From assembly GCF_900188255.1 (NCBI RefSeq), contig NZ_FZNS01000001.1:744001-808000 (forward strand): DNA of 64,000 nt. Reading direction: 5' to 3'. The DNA is from Hymenobacter mucosus. GTDB taxonomy: Bacteria > Bacteroidota > Bacteroidia > Cytophagales > Hymenobacteraceae. Below the pieces are notes generated by a model. The model did no database searches, was not told the DNA's origin, and saw only the letters and a program-made list of their open reading frames with translations. Position numbers and translations under genes: made by a program. Positions within the stretch are counted from its first letter, which is position 1. Each line of letters begins with the position of its first letter. Positions 24,369-33,645 of the stretch are shown here, in pieces.

Positions 24369-25715
24369 CTACTTGTTTACCGATTCGGGAGCAATGCGCG
24401 TAGGCGTTTGTTGTCCACTCACAATACCCGTGGCGCTTTGCCCGATGGCAGAAATAACTGCTGTCATATTTAGCAAGTCCATGCTTTCTACCTCGTCATT
24501 CACAGAGTGGTAGAGCTTATCAGTTGGAATCTGGTCGGTGCTGATGGTATGGGCAGGCACGCCCAAACGGGCTAATGTCGCATTATCAGAACGGTAAAAT
24601 AGATTCTGCTCTAAATAAGGATCCGGCTCAAAGCGGAACGGAGTGCTTTTGAGATTGGCTTGCAGTAGCGTTCCAAAATCAGACTTATCGAAGCCCGTGA
24701 TGAATGCGGTATTTGGTCCGAACTTGGCCTGCTTGCCTATCATTTCAATGTTGAACATAGCCACAATCTTAGCGGAGTCTAACTGTTTAGAGAAGTATTG
24801 CGAACCGAAGCCCCCTATTTCCTCGGCCGTAAACGCCACAAACACGAGCGTCCGGGCGTTGTCGTTCTTCTTTTTGAAGTACTCGGCCAGTGCTACTACC
24901 GCTGTCGTGCCGCTGGCGTCATCGTCGGCACCGTTCGCAATGGAGTCGCCATCAACCGCAGAAATTACTCCTAAGTGGTCGTAATGGCCCGAAAATACTA
25001 CTTGCTCTGCTGCACGAGCAGGGTCTTTGCCGGGCAATACGCCTACTACATTGCGCAACTCTAGGGTCCGTAAGGTGGTATTGCCTGCTACTCTAAATGT
25101 TACCTTGCCAGTTGCGGGCGCTGGCGTAAGGACTACGACACTGGAAAAAGTATTTCCCACCTTATCAAGCCGCATACCTCCGTGGTTGGCGTACCCCTTC
25201 ACCCGCTCAAATACCGCGGCGTGCACTGGGTCAATAAGAACAACGAGGTTCTCGCGCGGACGGATAATGTCACGCATGTACTGCTGAGGATTGTCGCCGG
25301 GGCCCACAACGAGTACTCGGGTAGCAGGCTCATCTTCGTCCGTCCAGTTCAGATGAGGCTGGGTAGATAGTAGTATAGCTTTTTCCTTGGGTATGGAAAC
25401 GTTGTTTACCGTCACAAACAGCGCTGCCACTTGCGACTCATAGGCGGGGAATACCTGCTCGTAGCTAGTGAGGCCAGGTAATGTGCTCAGTTGGATACGC
25501 CGGAACTCGGCCGCTAAGAATTGGGCTGCTTTCAGGCCGCCAGGCTGGCCAGAAGCCCGGCCCATCATATCATCGGCAGCCAAGGTTTTCAATACTCGCT
25601 CTACAGTAGCTGGTGCTACACCAGACGTTTTTGGTACTGCTACGCGCTTTTTCTGAGCGAGCGAAAGGTGAGAAAACAGAGCTAAAGACAGAACGAAAGG
25701 TAGGAGTTTACGCAT
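24369..25715 (-). CDS. M28-family metallopeptidase (secreted)
   Basis: A 448-residue secreted peptidase with signal peptide MRKLLPFVLSLALFSHLSLAQ. Zinc ligands of the M28 type are visible: SGHYDHLG, GADDDASGTTAVVALAE, and the Glu pair in FTAEEIGGFGSQYF. A further ligand His lies near the C-terminus (TDKLYHSVNDEVE). A PA-like insert occupies the first half (ENLVVLIDPV region). Members act as aminopeptidases or carboxypeptidases on extracellular peptides. The gene stands alone, ending at the long bidirectional terminator. Confidence 0.9.
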   Translation of the reverse strand: MRKLLPFVLSLALFSHLSLAQKKRVAVPKTSGVAPATVERVLKTLAADDMMGRASGQPGGLKAAQFLAAEFRRIQLSTLPGLTSYEQVFPAYESQVAALFVTVNNVSIPKEKAILLSTQPHLNWTDEDEPATRVLVVGPGDNPQQYMRDIIRPRENLVVLIDPVHAAVFERVKGYANHGGMRLDKVGNTFSSVVVLTPAPATGKVTFRVAGNTTLRTLELRNVVGVLPGKDPARAAEQVVFSGHYDHLGVISAVDGDSIANGADDDASGTTAVVALAEYFKKKNDNARTLVFVAFTAEEIGGFGSQYFSKQLDSAKIVAMFNIEMIGKQAKFGPNTAFITGFDKSDFGTLLQANLKSTPFRFEPDPYLEQNLFYRSDNATLARLGVPAHTISTDQIPTDKLYHSVNDEVESMDLLNMTAVISAIGQSATGIVSGQQTPTRIAPESVNK

Positions 25716-25877
25716 AGCGCAAAATAACCTTTTTGTTCTGTTGTATGTGCACCTTCACTGGCGCTGGCTAGTCAAAGTGGTACTATAGAATCCGGCTGCT
25801 TTGTTCTTATTCTTAGACAAGCACACCGCTACCCATTAATCCAGAGAGGGCGGTACACTAAACCTAAAGAAAAGATT

Positions 25878-25923
25878 ACCCCACCTGTATGGAGCAAAAA
25901 TGCTTCACCATACAGGTGGGGGT
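25878..25923 (-). terminator. Terminator after the secreted hypothetical gene
   Basis: A hairpin of about 15 bp (ACCCCACCTGTATGG at 25878-25892 with its complement at about 25908-25923) lies 20 bp beyond the stop of the reverse-strand gene at 25943, and an A-rich stretch gives U residues on that strand. Confidence 0.65.
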
Positions 25924-25942
25924 ACAGAAAAAGCTTCGTGGA

Positions 25943-26674
25943 TTATTTCTTATCTACAACAGCCAGCACAGCAGCCCATTCCTTATCTGATTTGGCGGCG
26001 GATGCTCCAGAAGCGGCTTTTAGATTGCCGGCTAACTCAGGCGCAGCTGCTTGTAAGGCCTTCATAGTCAGCTTTACAGGCACTACTGTTGCGTCTGGGC
26101 GGCGCAAATAATAGGTGGTCTTATCTTCCACAATATCAGAACGCTCGCCACTGCTGTAGGCACCCTGATAGTTCGCTTTCTTTAGTACTTTCTCGTAGCG
26201 CTTCAGCAATACGTAGTTTCCCTCATGGATTACCTCTACAAAGTCGGAGCGCAGTTCTGGAGAGGGAGCTTCCGAAAAGCGACGAAAAGTTCGCTGCCGA
26301 GCAGGTCCTGCAATACCTGCTGGTTCCTCCAAATCGAAACCAGCTACCAACCGATCATTGAGTTGCAAGGAATCGTTCGGACGATTCACGGGCAACATCA
26401 AAAGCCGTCGGTTCAGTACATCGTATTTCAACGGCACAGGCGCCAGCGGGACTTTGTTTGTCATATGCAAGCGTGCTGGTAGCCACCGGTTATCGACGTA
26501 GGGTGACCCTACCATTCCATAGGATTCTCCACGTGGCAGCACAGCCGCCGAGCCAGCCGCCAGCGAGTTTAAATTTGTTTGGGCATCAGCTCCGCTTCCA
26601 GTATTAGCTTGCTGAGCATAAACTCCTTCTGCCGACAACAGCAATGCGAACAGTATGCAATAACGAATGACCAT
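25943..26674 (-). CDS. Secreted protein of unknown function
   Basis: A 243-residue protein that I do not recognise. It has a signal peptide MVIRYCILFALLLSAEGVYAQ from the ATG at 26672-26674. The mature part contains AAVLPRGESYGMVGSPYVDNRW, a central LNRRLLMLPVNRPNDS and a Lys-rich tail ending VVDKK. It has no cysteines after the signal peptide, no repeats and no metal motif that I can see. It starts 51 bp after the pyruvate carboxylase gene on the same strand, without a terminator between, so it may be co-transcribed, but a functional link is not evident. Confidence 0.7.
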   Translation of the reverse strand: MVIRYCILFALLLSAEGVYAQQANTGSGADAQTNLNSLAAGSAAVLPRGESYGMVGSPYVDNRWLPARLHMTNKVPLAPVPLKYDVLNRRLLMLPVNRPNDSLQLNDRLVAGFDLEEPAGIAGPARQRTFRRFSEAPSPELRSDFVEVIHEGNYVLLKRYEKVLKKANYQGAYSSGERSDIVEDKTTYYLRRPDATVVPVKLTMKALQAAAPELAGNLKAASGASAAKSDKEWAAVLAVVDKK

Positions 26675-26725
26675 AATATGTCGGGCTAAGTCTTGGGGTG
26701 ACTTCAATTTAACTCTTTTGATCCT

Positions 26726-29700
26726 CTAAGCCAACGTCAGTATCAGGTCGTCGGCGTTTACCAAGGTGCCTTCGGGTAGATTGACGACCTGCACGATGCT
26801 GTCGTCGGGGGCAGTGATGGTGGTTTCCATCTTCATGGCTTCAATGATGAAAAGGGGCGCGTTTTTCCGAACTTCTTGTCCATCCTCTACCAGTACCTTT
26901 GAAAGCAAGCCTTGTAGAGGAGCACCTACTTGCTTGGTATTCGCCTTGTCCGCCTTAGGGTTCAGCACCCGTTTCACTTCCACCGAATTGTCGCGCACTT
27001 CCACGTTACGCGCCTGACCGTTCAAGTTGAAGAAAATGGTTCGGCAACCGTCTTCGTTAACCGGACCTATGCTTTGTAAGCCGACGATGATGCTCTTGCC
27101 ACGGGCAATTTCGATAATGGTTTCGTCGCCGGGCTGCAGGCCGTAGAAGAAGGCACGGGTAGGCACCACCGACACATCACCGAACTCTTGCACGTGGGCC
27201 CAATACTGCTCGAATACCTTGGGGTACAGCAACCACGATAAGACGTCGGTGAACTTGCCGCGCTGCCCAAATTTCTTCTCGAATTTCTGCCATTCCTGGT
27301 CAAAATCAATTGGGGCGAGGTGGTCATTGGGCCGGTCGGTAAAGGCGGGTTCCCCCTTCAGAATCACCTGCTGCACCTCTTTCGGCCAGCCGCCTTCCGG
27401 CTGGCCAATGTCACCTCGAAACAGTTCTCGTACTGACTCAGGAAAATTCAACCCCGCGCCTTTTTCCAAGACGTCAGCCGTAGTAAGGTTGTTGGAAACA
27501 AGGAACAAAGCCATGTCGCCAACTACTTTCGATGAGGGCGTTACTTTGATGATATCACCAAAGAGCAAGTTCACATCGGCGAAGGTGTGCTTGATAGTCT
27601 CAAACTTATCGAGGAGGCCAAGTGCCGCGGCCTGAGGCCGCAGGTTAGAGTACTGCCCGCCCGGAATCTCGTGCTGGAATACCTCCGACGTACCCGCTTT
27701 CAAGCCCGACTCGAAGGGGTAATACTGCTCGCGTACCGTATCCCAGTAGTTGGAGAAGCTGTTCAGCGACTCTTGGTTGAACTCACGGTGACGCTCCTGG
27801 CCCCGCAGCATTTCAACAATAGAGTTGAAATTGGGCTGCGAGGTAAGACCCGACAAGGAACCCAAGGCCACGTCAATCACATCCACGCCGGCTTCTACTG
27901 CTTTCAGGTAGGTAGCGGCCTGCAAGCTGCTGGTATCGTGGGTGTGCAGGTGAATGGGAATCTGCACGGTATCGCGCAGTGCTGTAATAAGTTCTTGGGC
28001 CGCGTAGGGCTTCAGCAGCCCAGCCATGTCTTTGATGCAGAGGATATGAGCTCCGGCTTCCTCAATCTGCCGCGCCAAGCGCAGATAGTAGTCGAGGGAG
28101 TATTTCTGGTTACGCCGCTGGTCGAGTATGTCGCCCGTATAGCAGATGCTGGCCTCGGCCAACCGGTCCGTCTTATTGCGTACAAACCCGATGCAGGCTT
28201 CCATACCAGGCATCCAGTTCAGGGAGTCGAAGATGCGGAACACATCGATGCCCGTTTCGGCGGCCTGCTGCACAAAGCGTTCCGTGAGGTTATCAGGGTA
28301 AGCTTTGTAGCCTACCCCGTTAGCACCCCGAATCAGCATTTGCAGCAGAATATTGGGTACTGCGCGGCGCAAGCGGGCGAGTCGCTCCCAGGGGTCTTCG
28401 TGCAGGAAGCGGAGGGCCACATCAAAGGTGGCCCCACCCCAGCACTCGAGCGAGAAGGTCTGGGGATGCTCGTGGGCGTAGCGCTCAGCTACTTTGAGCA
28501 TGTCGTAGGTGCGCATGCGCGTAGCCAGTAGGCTCTGGTGGGCGTCGCGCAGAGTAGTATCAGTGTAGTGAACCTGCTTTTCGGCGCGCAGCCACTTGGC
28601 AAATTCCTTGGGGCCTAGCTCCGTCAGCTTGTCCTTGGTGCCGGCGGCGGGGGGCCGGGTGGGGTCATATTCGGGTAGCAGGGGTTTACGCAGGTCGCGC
28701 GAAATATCCACGTGGCCTTTCACGTCGGGGTTGCCATTCACAATCACCTTGCCCAGGAAGCTGAGCACCTTGGTGGCGCGGTCTTGGCGGGTCTTGAATT
28801 TGAATAGTTCCGGGTGGTTTTTGATGAAGTCCACATTCGCCTCGCCCGCCATGAAGATGGGGTGCGCAATGATGTTCTGCAGAAACTGAATGTTAGTGCT
28901 TACACCCCGGACCCGGAATTCATCAAGAGTGCGGGCCAACTTGGTTGCGGCTCCTTCCAGAGTAGGCGCCTGCGCCGATACTTTAACCAAAAGCGAGTCG
29001 AAGAAGGGCGACACTTTCACGCCTGTATACACGGAACCTTGGTCGAGACGGATGCCGAAGCCCCCGGCAGAGCGGTAGGCAGTAATGGTGCCGTAGTCGG
29101 GCTTGAAGTCTTGCTCGGGGTCCTCGGTAGTAATGCGGCACTGAATGGCTACCCCAATTTTGGGTGGCATCTTGTCCTCACTCAATCCAATTTCCGGGTC
29201 GCTGAGGCGGCGGCCATCGGCAATGTGGAGCTGGGTCTTGATTAGATCCACGCCCGTAATCATTTCCGTGACAGTGTGCTCTACCTGAATTCGTGGGTTT
29301 ACCTCAATAAAGTAAATGCGGTCTTGCTCGGGGTTGACCAGAAATTCTACGGTGCCTACGTTGTTGTATTGTACTGCTCGCCCGAGGCGCAGGGCATACT
29401 CGTACAAGAGGTGGCGCAAATGGTCCGGCAGGTTCAAGGAAGGCGCTACTTCCACCACTTTCTGGTAGCGCCGCTGCACTGAACAGTCGCGCTCGTACAG
29501 GTGCACTAGGTTGCCGTGGTTATCGGCTACTAGTTGTACTTCAATGTGCTTGGGCTGCTCCACAAACTTCTCCAGGAACACCGTGTCGTCGCCGAAGGCC
29601 TTCAACGCTTCGTTACGCGCCTCGAAGAAGCCTTTCTCCAACTGCTCGTCGTCCCGAATTACGCGCATACCACGCCCTCCCCCACCAGACGCTGCTTTCA

Positions 29701-30175
29701 GCATTACGGGGTACCCAATGCGCGCGGCTTCCTCCTTGGCAACGGCAAAGTCGGTGAGGTCCTGCACACTGCTCTCAATAATGGGCACCTGACATTCTAC
29801 GGCTACTCGCTTGGCGGCTACTTTATCGCCAAGGGCTTCCATTACTTCGGGACGGGGCCCAACGAAGATGATACCTTCCTCGCGGCAGCGGCGGGCTAGC
29901 TCGGCGTTTTCGCTCAAGAAACCATACCCCGGATGAATTGCATCCACTCCGTTTTCCTTCGCCACCCGCAACAAGCCTTCAATGTCCAGGTATGGCTTTA
30001 GCGGCTCATCGTCGCGCCCAATCTGGTAGGCTTCGTCGGCCTTGTAGCGGTGCAAGGAGTAGCGGTCCTCGTAGGTGTAAATGGCTACCGTGGTAATCCC
30101 GAGCTCGGTAGCAGCGCGCATAACGCGAATGGCAATTTCACCTCGGTTGGCAACCAGCAGTTTGCGGATGTTCAT
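26726..30175 (-). CDS. pyc: Pyruvate carboxylase
   Basis: A 1149-residue single-chain pyruvate carboxylase. The biotin carboxylase part starts NIRKLLVANRGEIAIRVMRA, with ATP-grasp GGGGRGMRV and EVNPRIQVEHTVTE. The carboxyltransferase part (about residues 530-1000) has TTLRDAHQSLLATRMRT and HTHDTSSL. The biotinyl domain ends the protein with EAMKMETT, biotin on Lys1115. It makes oxaloacetate from pyruvate and bicarbonate, feeding the TCA cycle and gluconeogenesis. The ATG at 30173-30175 gives the standard N-terminus; the 70 residues of open frame upstream are not family-like. Confidence 0.96.
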   Translation of the reverse strand: MNIRKLLVANRGEIAIRVMRAATELGITTVAIYTYEDRYSLHRYKADEAYQIGRDDEPLKPYLDIEGLLRVAKENGVDAIHPGYGFLSENAELARRCREEGIIFVGPRPEVMEALGDKVAAKRVAVECQVPIIESSVQDLTDFAVAKEEAARIGYPVMLKAASGGGGRGMRVIRDDEQLEKGFFEARNEALKAFGDDTVFLEKFVEQPKHIEVQLVADNHGNLVHLYERDCSVQRRYQKVVEVAPSLNLPDHLRHLLYEYALRLGRAVQYNNVGTVEFLVNPEQDRIYFIEVNPRIQVEHTVTEMITGVDLIKTQLHIADGRRLSDPEIGLSEDKMPPKIGVAIQCRITTEDPEQDFKPDYGTITAYRSAGGFGIRLDQGSVYTGVKVSPFFDSLLVKVSAQAPTLEGAATKLARTLDEFRVRGVSTNIQFLQNIIAHPIFMAGEANVDFIKNHPELFKFKTRQDRATKVLSFLGKVIVNGNPDVKGHVDISRDLRKPLLPEYDPTRPPAAGTKDKLTELGPKEFAKWLRAEKQVHYTDTTLRDAHQSLLATRMRTYDMLKVAERYAHEHPQTFSLECWGGATFDVALRFLHEDPWERLARLRRAVPNILLQMLIRGANGVGYKAYPDNLTERFVQQAAETGIDVFRIFDSLNWMPGMEACIGFVRNKTDRLAEASICYTGDILDQRRNQKYSLDYYLRLARQIEEAGAHILCIKDMAGLLKPYAAQELITALRDTVQIPIHLHTHDTSSLQAATYLKAVEAGVDVIDVALGSLSGLTSQPNFNSIVEMLRGQERHREFNQESLNSFSNYWDTVREQYYPFESGLKAGTSEVFQHEIPGGQYSNLRPQAAALGLLDKFETIKHTFADVNLLFGDIIKVTPSSKVVGDMALFLVSNNLTTADVLEKGAGLNFPESVRELFRGDIGQPEGGWPKEVQQVILKGEPAFTDRPNDHLAPIDFDQEWQKFEKKFGQRGKFTDVLSWLLYPKVFEQYWAHVQEFGDVSVVPTRAFFYGLQPGDETIIEIARGKSIIVGLQSIGPVNEDGCRTIFFNLNGQARNVEVRDNSVEVKRVLNPKADKANTKQVGAPLQGLLSKVLVEDGQEVRKNAPLFIIEAMKMETTITAPDDSIVQVVNLPEGTLVNADDLILTLA

Positions 30176-30592
30176 CAGGAAATGCGATATATAGTAGCGG
30201 AGAAATGCGTGCCCCAAGCTACAGAGAGCCCACAGAAGTTCCAGCGAAAATTCGCTAGAAGTTTTCACAGGCTTCTCTTCAGCTCCGCTAATATATCCGC
30301 AGCCGCCGAGTAACTGCGCAGCAAACCATAAAATACAGTACTTTTTTAAGGTTTTTGTGTAAGCGCAAGCCCAGACCGCGTACATCAGGCGCTACATCTG
30401 CCTCATAACCAGCGGGCAACAGACCAGCTCACCATACTAGCTGCTGATATTCAATAGAAGTGCTTACGAGAGGCACCTACTCATCTTCGTTGGTTTTCCT
30501 TGCTGATTGGGGTGCTCGTTTTACTACTTGGCGCTAACCTTTCTAGATAATGTCGAGTTAGACCTTCATCTTTTCCCTTCTCACTTTGCTTC
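30176..30592. other. Divergent intergenic region, pyc / SDR
   Basis: About 417 bp without a credible gene between two divergent genes. It must hold both promoters. On the pyc side a TATGGTTTG box near 30325-30335 (reverse strand) resembles a -7 element, but no matching upstream TTG at 19 bp is seen. No repeats or hairpins of note. Confidence 0.5.
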
Positions 30593-31306
30593 ATGGAATT
30601 CGCCGACAAAAATATTCTTCTGGTAGGCGCCTCTTCGGGTATTGGGCTAGCTACTGCTCAGCTTCTGCACAAGCTCCGGGCGAACGTATATACGGCTTCG
30701 CGCCATATGTCGCCAGAGTTGGCAGAGCTGGAAACTACGTTTGTGCCACTGGATGTAACCCAGCCGATAGGCGCCGCCCTCGACGGCTTGCCGGAAATAT
30801 TGCATGGCGTAGTGTACTGCCCCGGCAGCATCCGATTACGGCCCTTTGAGCGCATTGCAGCGGAAGATTTCCGCGCCGATTTTGAGCTAAACGTGTTGGG
30901 GGCAATACAGGTGTTGCAAGCCACGGTGAAACGCCTAAAGAAGGCCAACGGTGCTTCGGTAGTGCTCTTTAGCACCGTAGCAGCCGAAACTGGTATGGCT
31001 TTTCATACCAGCGTTGCTACTGCCAAAGCCGCCGTAGAGGGCTTGGCACGGGCTCTGGCGGCAGAATACGCAGCTAGTAATATTCGCGTCAATGCCGTAG
31101 CTCCTTCGCTAACCAACACGCCCTTGGCTGCCGCTCTACTCAGCACGCCCGAGAAGGTAGAGGCCAGCGCCAAACGCCATCCCCTACAACGCATAGGCGA
31201 GCCTCAGGACCTGGCCTACATGACGTCGTTTCTGCTTTCCGACCATAGTGCGTTCATCACGGGGCAAGTAATGCCAGTTGATGGCGGAATGAGCCGGCTG
31301 AAATAG
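30593..31306 (+). CDS. Divergent SDR-fold protein lacking the usual catalytic tyrosine
   Basis: A 237-residue protein with the SDR fold: cofactor motif VGASSGIGLATAQLL at the N-terminus and the usual end FITGQVMPVDGG. Two hallmark motifs are changed. The NNAG position reads YCPGSI, and where YxxxK is expected the sequence reads SVATAKAAVEG, so a valine stands four residues before the lysine and no tyrosine is in place. A related histidine/serine pair (FHTS) lies just before. It may use a different catalytic set or have lost classical activity. It is followed, after 191 bp, by a TetR-type gene on the same strand. Confidence 0.82.
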   Translation: MEFADKNILLVGASSGIGLATAQLLHKLRANVYTASRHMSPELAELETTFVPLDVTQPIGAALDGLPEILHGVVYCPGSIRLRPFERIAAEDFRADFELNVLGAIQVLQATVKRLKKANGASVVLFSTVAAETGMAFHTSVATAKAAVEGLARALAAEYAASNIRVNAVAPSLTNTPLAAALLSTPEKVEASAKRHPLQRIGEPQDLAYMTSFLLSDHSAFITGQVMPVDGGMSRLK

Positions 31307-31497
31307 GCCCCAGCCCACACTACTAGCCGTTTACCCCACTCCCCAGTAGTGTTCCTACTGATGGGTGGGGTATCGTATTTCCAACTTTCCCAGCACGAGC
31401 AAGGACTAGGCAACAGGCATTAGCGGAATTTCCCTTTTTGTACTCCCCTACCGCTACTGCCGAGCAACTTACTGCCTAGGCTAATGGTTATAGCATT

Positions 31498-32127
31498 ATG
31501 GAAAAAGACCGGATTAAACAGGCTTACCTAGACCATGTACTGCGCAAAGGCACTCCGCCCGCTTCGGTGTTTAAGCTCACCAAGAAACTAGGATTGCCCG
31601 AGCAGGAATTTTACCGTTACTACGCAACCTTCGAGGCCATTGACCGGGAGCTGTGGGCCGATTTTGGTCGTGAAGCACGCGCTACCGCCGCGCAAGAACC
31701 TGTGTGGCAGCAGTACGGGGCCCGCGAAAAGCTCTTGGCTTTCTATTACACCTTGCTTGAAATCCTAAAGCGCAACCGCAGCTACGCCCTTCAAAGCTTG
31801 CGCCGATCCATGCATCGGATGCCAGGCCTGACGCCACGCGTGCTCGATGATTTTCGCCAGGAATTTGAGGAGTTTGTGGGCGGCATTCTGCGGGATGGTC
31901 GTCGTACCGAGGAGGTAGCAAGCCGGCCGCTAGTGCAGGACCAGTATCCGCGGGTTTTCTGGCAGCAGATGCTTTTCGTTCTCGGCTTCTTTGCCAAGGA
32001 CGATACGGTAGATTTTGCCCGCACCGACGCGGCCGTTGAAAAAGCGGTGACGCTGAGCTTCGACTTGGTAGGCCGCAATACGTTGGATTCGGCTCTCGAT
32101 TTCGTCCGGTTTCTGGTACAACGCTAG
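31498..32127 (+). CDS. TetR-family transcriptional regulator
   Basis: A 209-residue protein with an N-terminal TetR-like helix-turn-helix (ASVFKLTKKLGLPEQEFYRYYATFEAIDRELW, about residues 23-55) and an all-helical C-terminal ligand domain of the type often seen in Bacteroidota. The ATG at 31498 is the only good start. The AarF-type kinase gene begins 74 bp downstream on the same strand, so the regulator probably controls its own transcript including that gene. The ligand is unknown. Confidence 0.8.
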   Translation: MEKDRIKQAYLDHVLRKGTPPASVFKLTKKLGLPEQEFYRYYATFEAIDRELWADFGREARATAAQEPVWQQYGAREKLLAFYYTLLEILKRNRSYALQSLRRSMHRMPGLTPRVLDDFRQEFEEFVGGILRDGRRTEEVASRPLVQDQYPRVFWQQMLFVLGFFAKDDTVDFARTDAAVEKAVTLSFDLVGRNTLDSALDFVRFLVQR

Positions 32128-32201
32128 GCAGCCCCAGCTTGCCTGACGCCCAGTTTGTTCTTTCTTATTCCCAGCTCACCGTGCAAGCGGGAGCTTCCTA
32201 C

Positions 32202-33515
32202 ATGGACGAAACCACCCAACCTTTAGATTCCCTTCCTACCACCAAAGTTGCCCGGGCCGCTCGGTTCGCAAAAACCGGCTTCTCTGTAGGAGCAAATTAC
32301 GTGAAGCACTACGCTAAGCGCGCTGTAGGAGGCGAAAGCACCACGGAGGACCTGCACGCAGCAAATGCCGCAGAACTGTACGGTGCCCTGAGTGAGATGA
32401 AAGGCTCAGTACTTAAAGTAGCGCAGATGCTGGCAATGGAAAAAAACATCCTGCCGGCTGCCTACGCCAACCAGTTTGCGCAAGCACAGTACCAGACGCC
32501 CCCACTATCAGGGCCACTGGTGGTGAAGGCTTTTCGGGATGCGTTCGGCAAATCCCCATTCGACTTATTCGATGAGTTCGACCTTACAGCGCGGCAGGCC
32601 GCCAGCATCGGGCAGGTCCACTTCGCGCGAAAGGGCAGCCATACATTCGCCGTGAAGGTGCAGTACCCGGGAGTAGCCGACAGCATCCGCTCCGACATTC
32701 GGTTGGTGAAGCCCATTGCACTGCGAGTATTGGGCCTAAGTGAGGAGACGGTGCGTCCTTACTTGCAGGAAGTGGAAACCCGCCTGGTAGAAGAAACAGA
32801 CTATGCGCTGGAGCTGCGGCGCGGCCAGAAAATAGCTGGCTTATGCGCAAGTTTGCCCCACGTAGAGTTCCCGACGTACTACCCCGAGCTTTCTTCCGCC
32901 CGCATCCTCACCATGGATTGGCTACCGGGGCAGCACCTACGTGAATTTCTGGCTACTAGCCCCAGTCAGGAAGTTCGTAACCAACTCGGGCAGGCACTCT
33001 GGGATTTCTACATGCACCAGTTGCACACGCTCCGCCAAGTACACGCCGATCCTCACCCCGGCAACTTCCTCCTACGCTCCCATAACGGTGGTACTCTCGG
33101 AGTGCTAGACTTTGGCTGTGTCAAAGAAATACCGGCCGAAGTACACCGACTGTTTACGGCTCTGCTGGCGCCCGAAACGCTGGCGGAAAGCACCCTGCTC
33201 AGTGCATTGCTCACGGAAGCTGGAGTAATCCGCCCCGAAGATGCCCCTGCGAAGCAGGCCTTCTACGTCACAACCATGCAGGCGTCGCTGGAATTAGTGG
33301 GCCGACCGTTCCGTCAAGCTACGTTCGACTTCGGTGACCCGGCATTTCTGCAGAGCCTTTACGCCCTCGGCGACGACTTGCTGCAGCAGCCTGAACTTCG
33401 GCAGCAACGTGAGCCCCGGGGCTCCGAGCACTTCATTTATCTGAACCGGACCTATGTAGGTTTATATGCCCTACTCACCGAACTAGGTGCCTTTATCCGT
33501 ACGGGGGCTGCCTAG
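32202..33515 (+). CDS. ABC1/AarF (UbiB-like) atypical kinase
   Basis: A 437-residue UbiB/ADCK-family protein. Family features in order are the KxGQ-like LKVAQMLA, the alanine-rich loop region RQAASIGQVHFA, the lysine in VKVQYPGV, EVETRLVEETDYALE, the catalytic loop HADPHPGNFLL and the metal site LDFGCVKEI. These proteins have ATPase activity and help in quinone biosynthesis or lipid handling; in Bacteroidota the quinone would be menaquinone, so the exact job is open. ATG 32202 is chosen over a TTG 63 bp upstream. The gene is paired with the TetR regulator. Confidence 0.88.
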   Translation: MDETTQPLDSLPTTKVARAARFAKTGFSVGANYVKHYAKRAVGGESTTEDLHAANAAELYGALSEMKGSVLKVAQMLAMEKNILPAAYANQFAQAQYQTPPLSGPLVVKAFRDAFGKSPFDLFDEFDLTARQAASIGQVHFARKGSHTFAVKVQYPGVADSIRSDIRLVKPIALRVLGLSEETVRPYLQEVETRLVEETDYALELRRGQKIAGLCASLPHVEFPTYYPELSSARILTMDWLPGQHLREFLATSPSQEVRNQLGQALWDFYMHQLHTLRQVHADPHPGNFLLRSHNGGTLGVLDFGCVKEIPAEVHRLFTALLAPETLAESTLLSALLTEAGVIRPEDAPAKQAFYVTTMQASLELVGRPFRQATFDFGDPAFLQSLYALGDDLLQQPELRQQREPRGSEHFIYLNRTYVGLYALLTELGAFIRTGAA

Positions 33516-33582
33516 CGGGTAGTACCGAGTCGCTACTAGCTACGGAAGGCACAAACTAAATCCGACGCTTTGAGTTTATGCT

Positions 33583-33623
33583 GCCAGTTGAGTTGCCTGC
33601 TTAGGTAGCTCAACTGGCTTTTT
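33583..33623 (+). terminator. Terminator after the AarF kinase gene
   Basis: A 10-bp perfect outer stem (GCCAGTTGAG at 33583-33592 with 33609-33618), extended inward by weaker pairs, is followed by five T residues. It lies 68 bp after the kinase stop. Confidence 0.8.
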
Positions 33624-33645
33624 CGTCATCTTCTCACCCCTACTT

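Noticed and set aside
27587..28531. Forward reading frame of 314 codons opposite pyruvate carboxylase
   Set aside because: It lies wholly inside the pyc gene, has no recognisable domain and no separate promoter. It is a shadow of codon bias.
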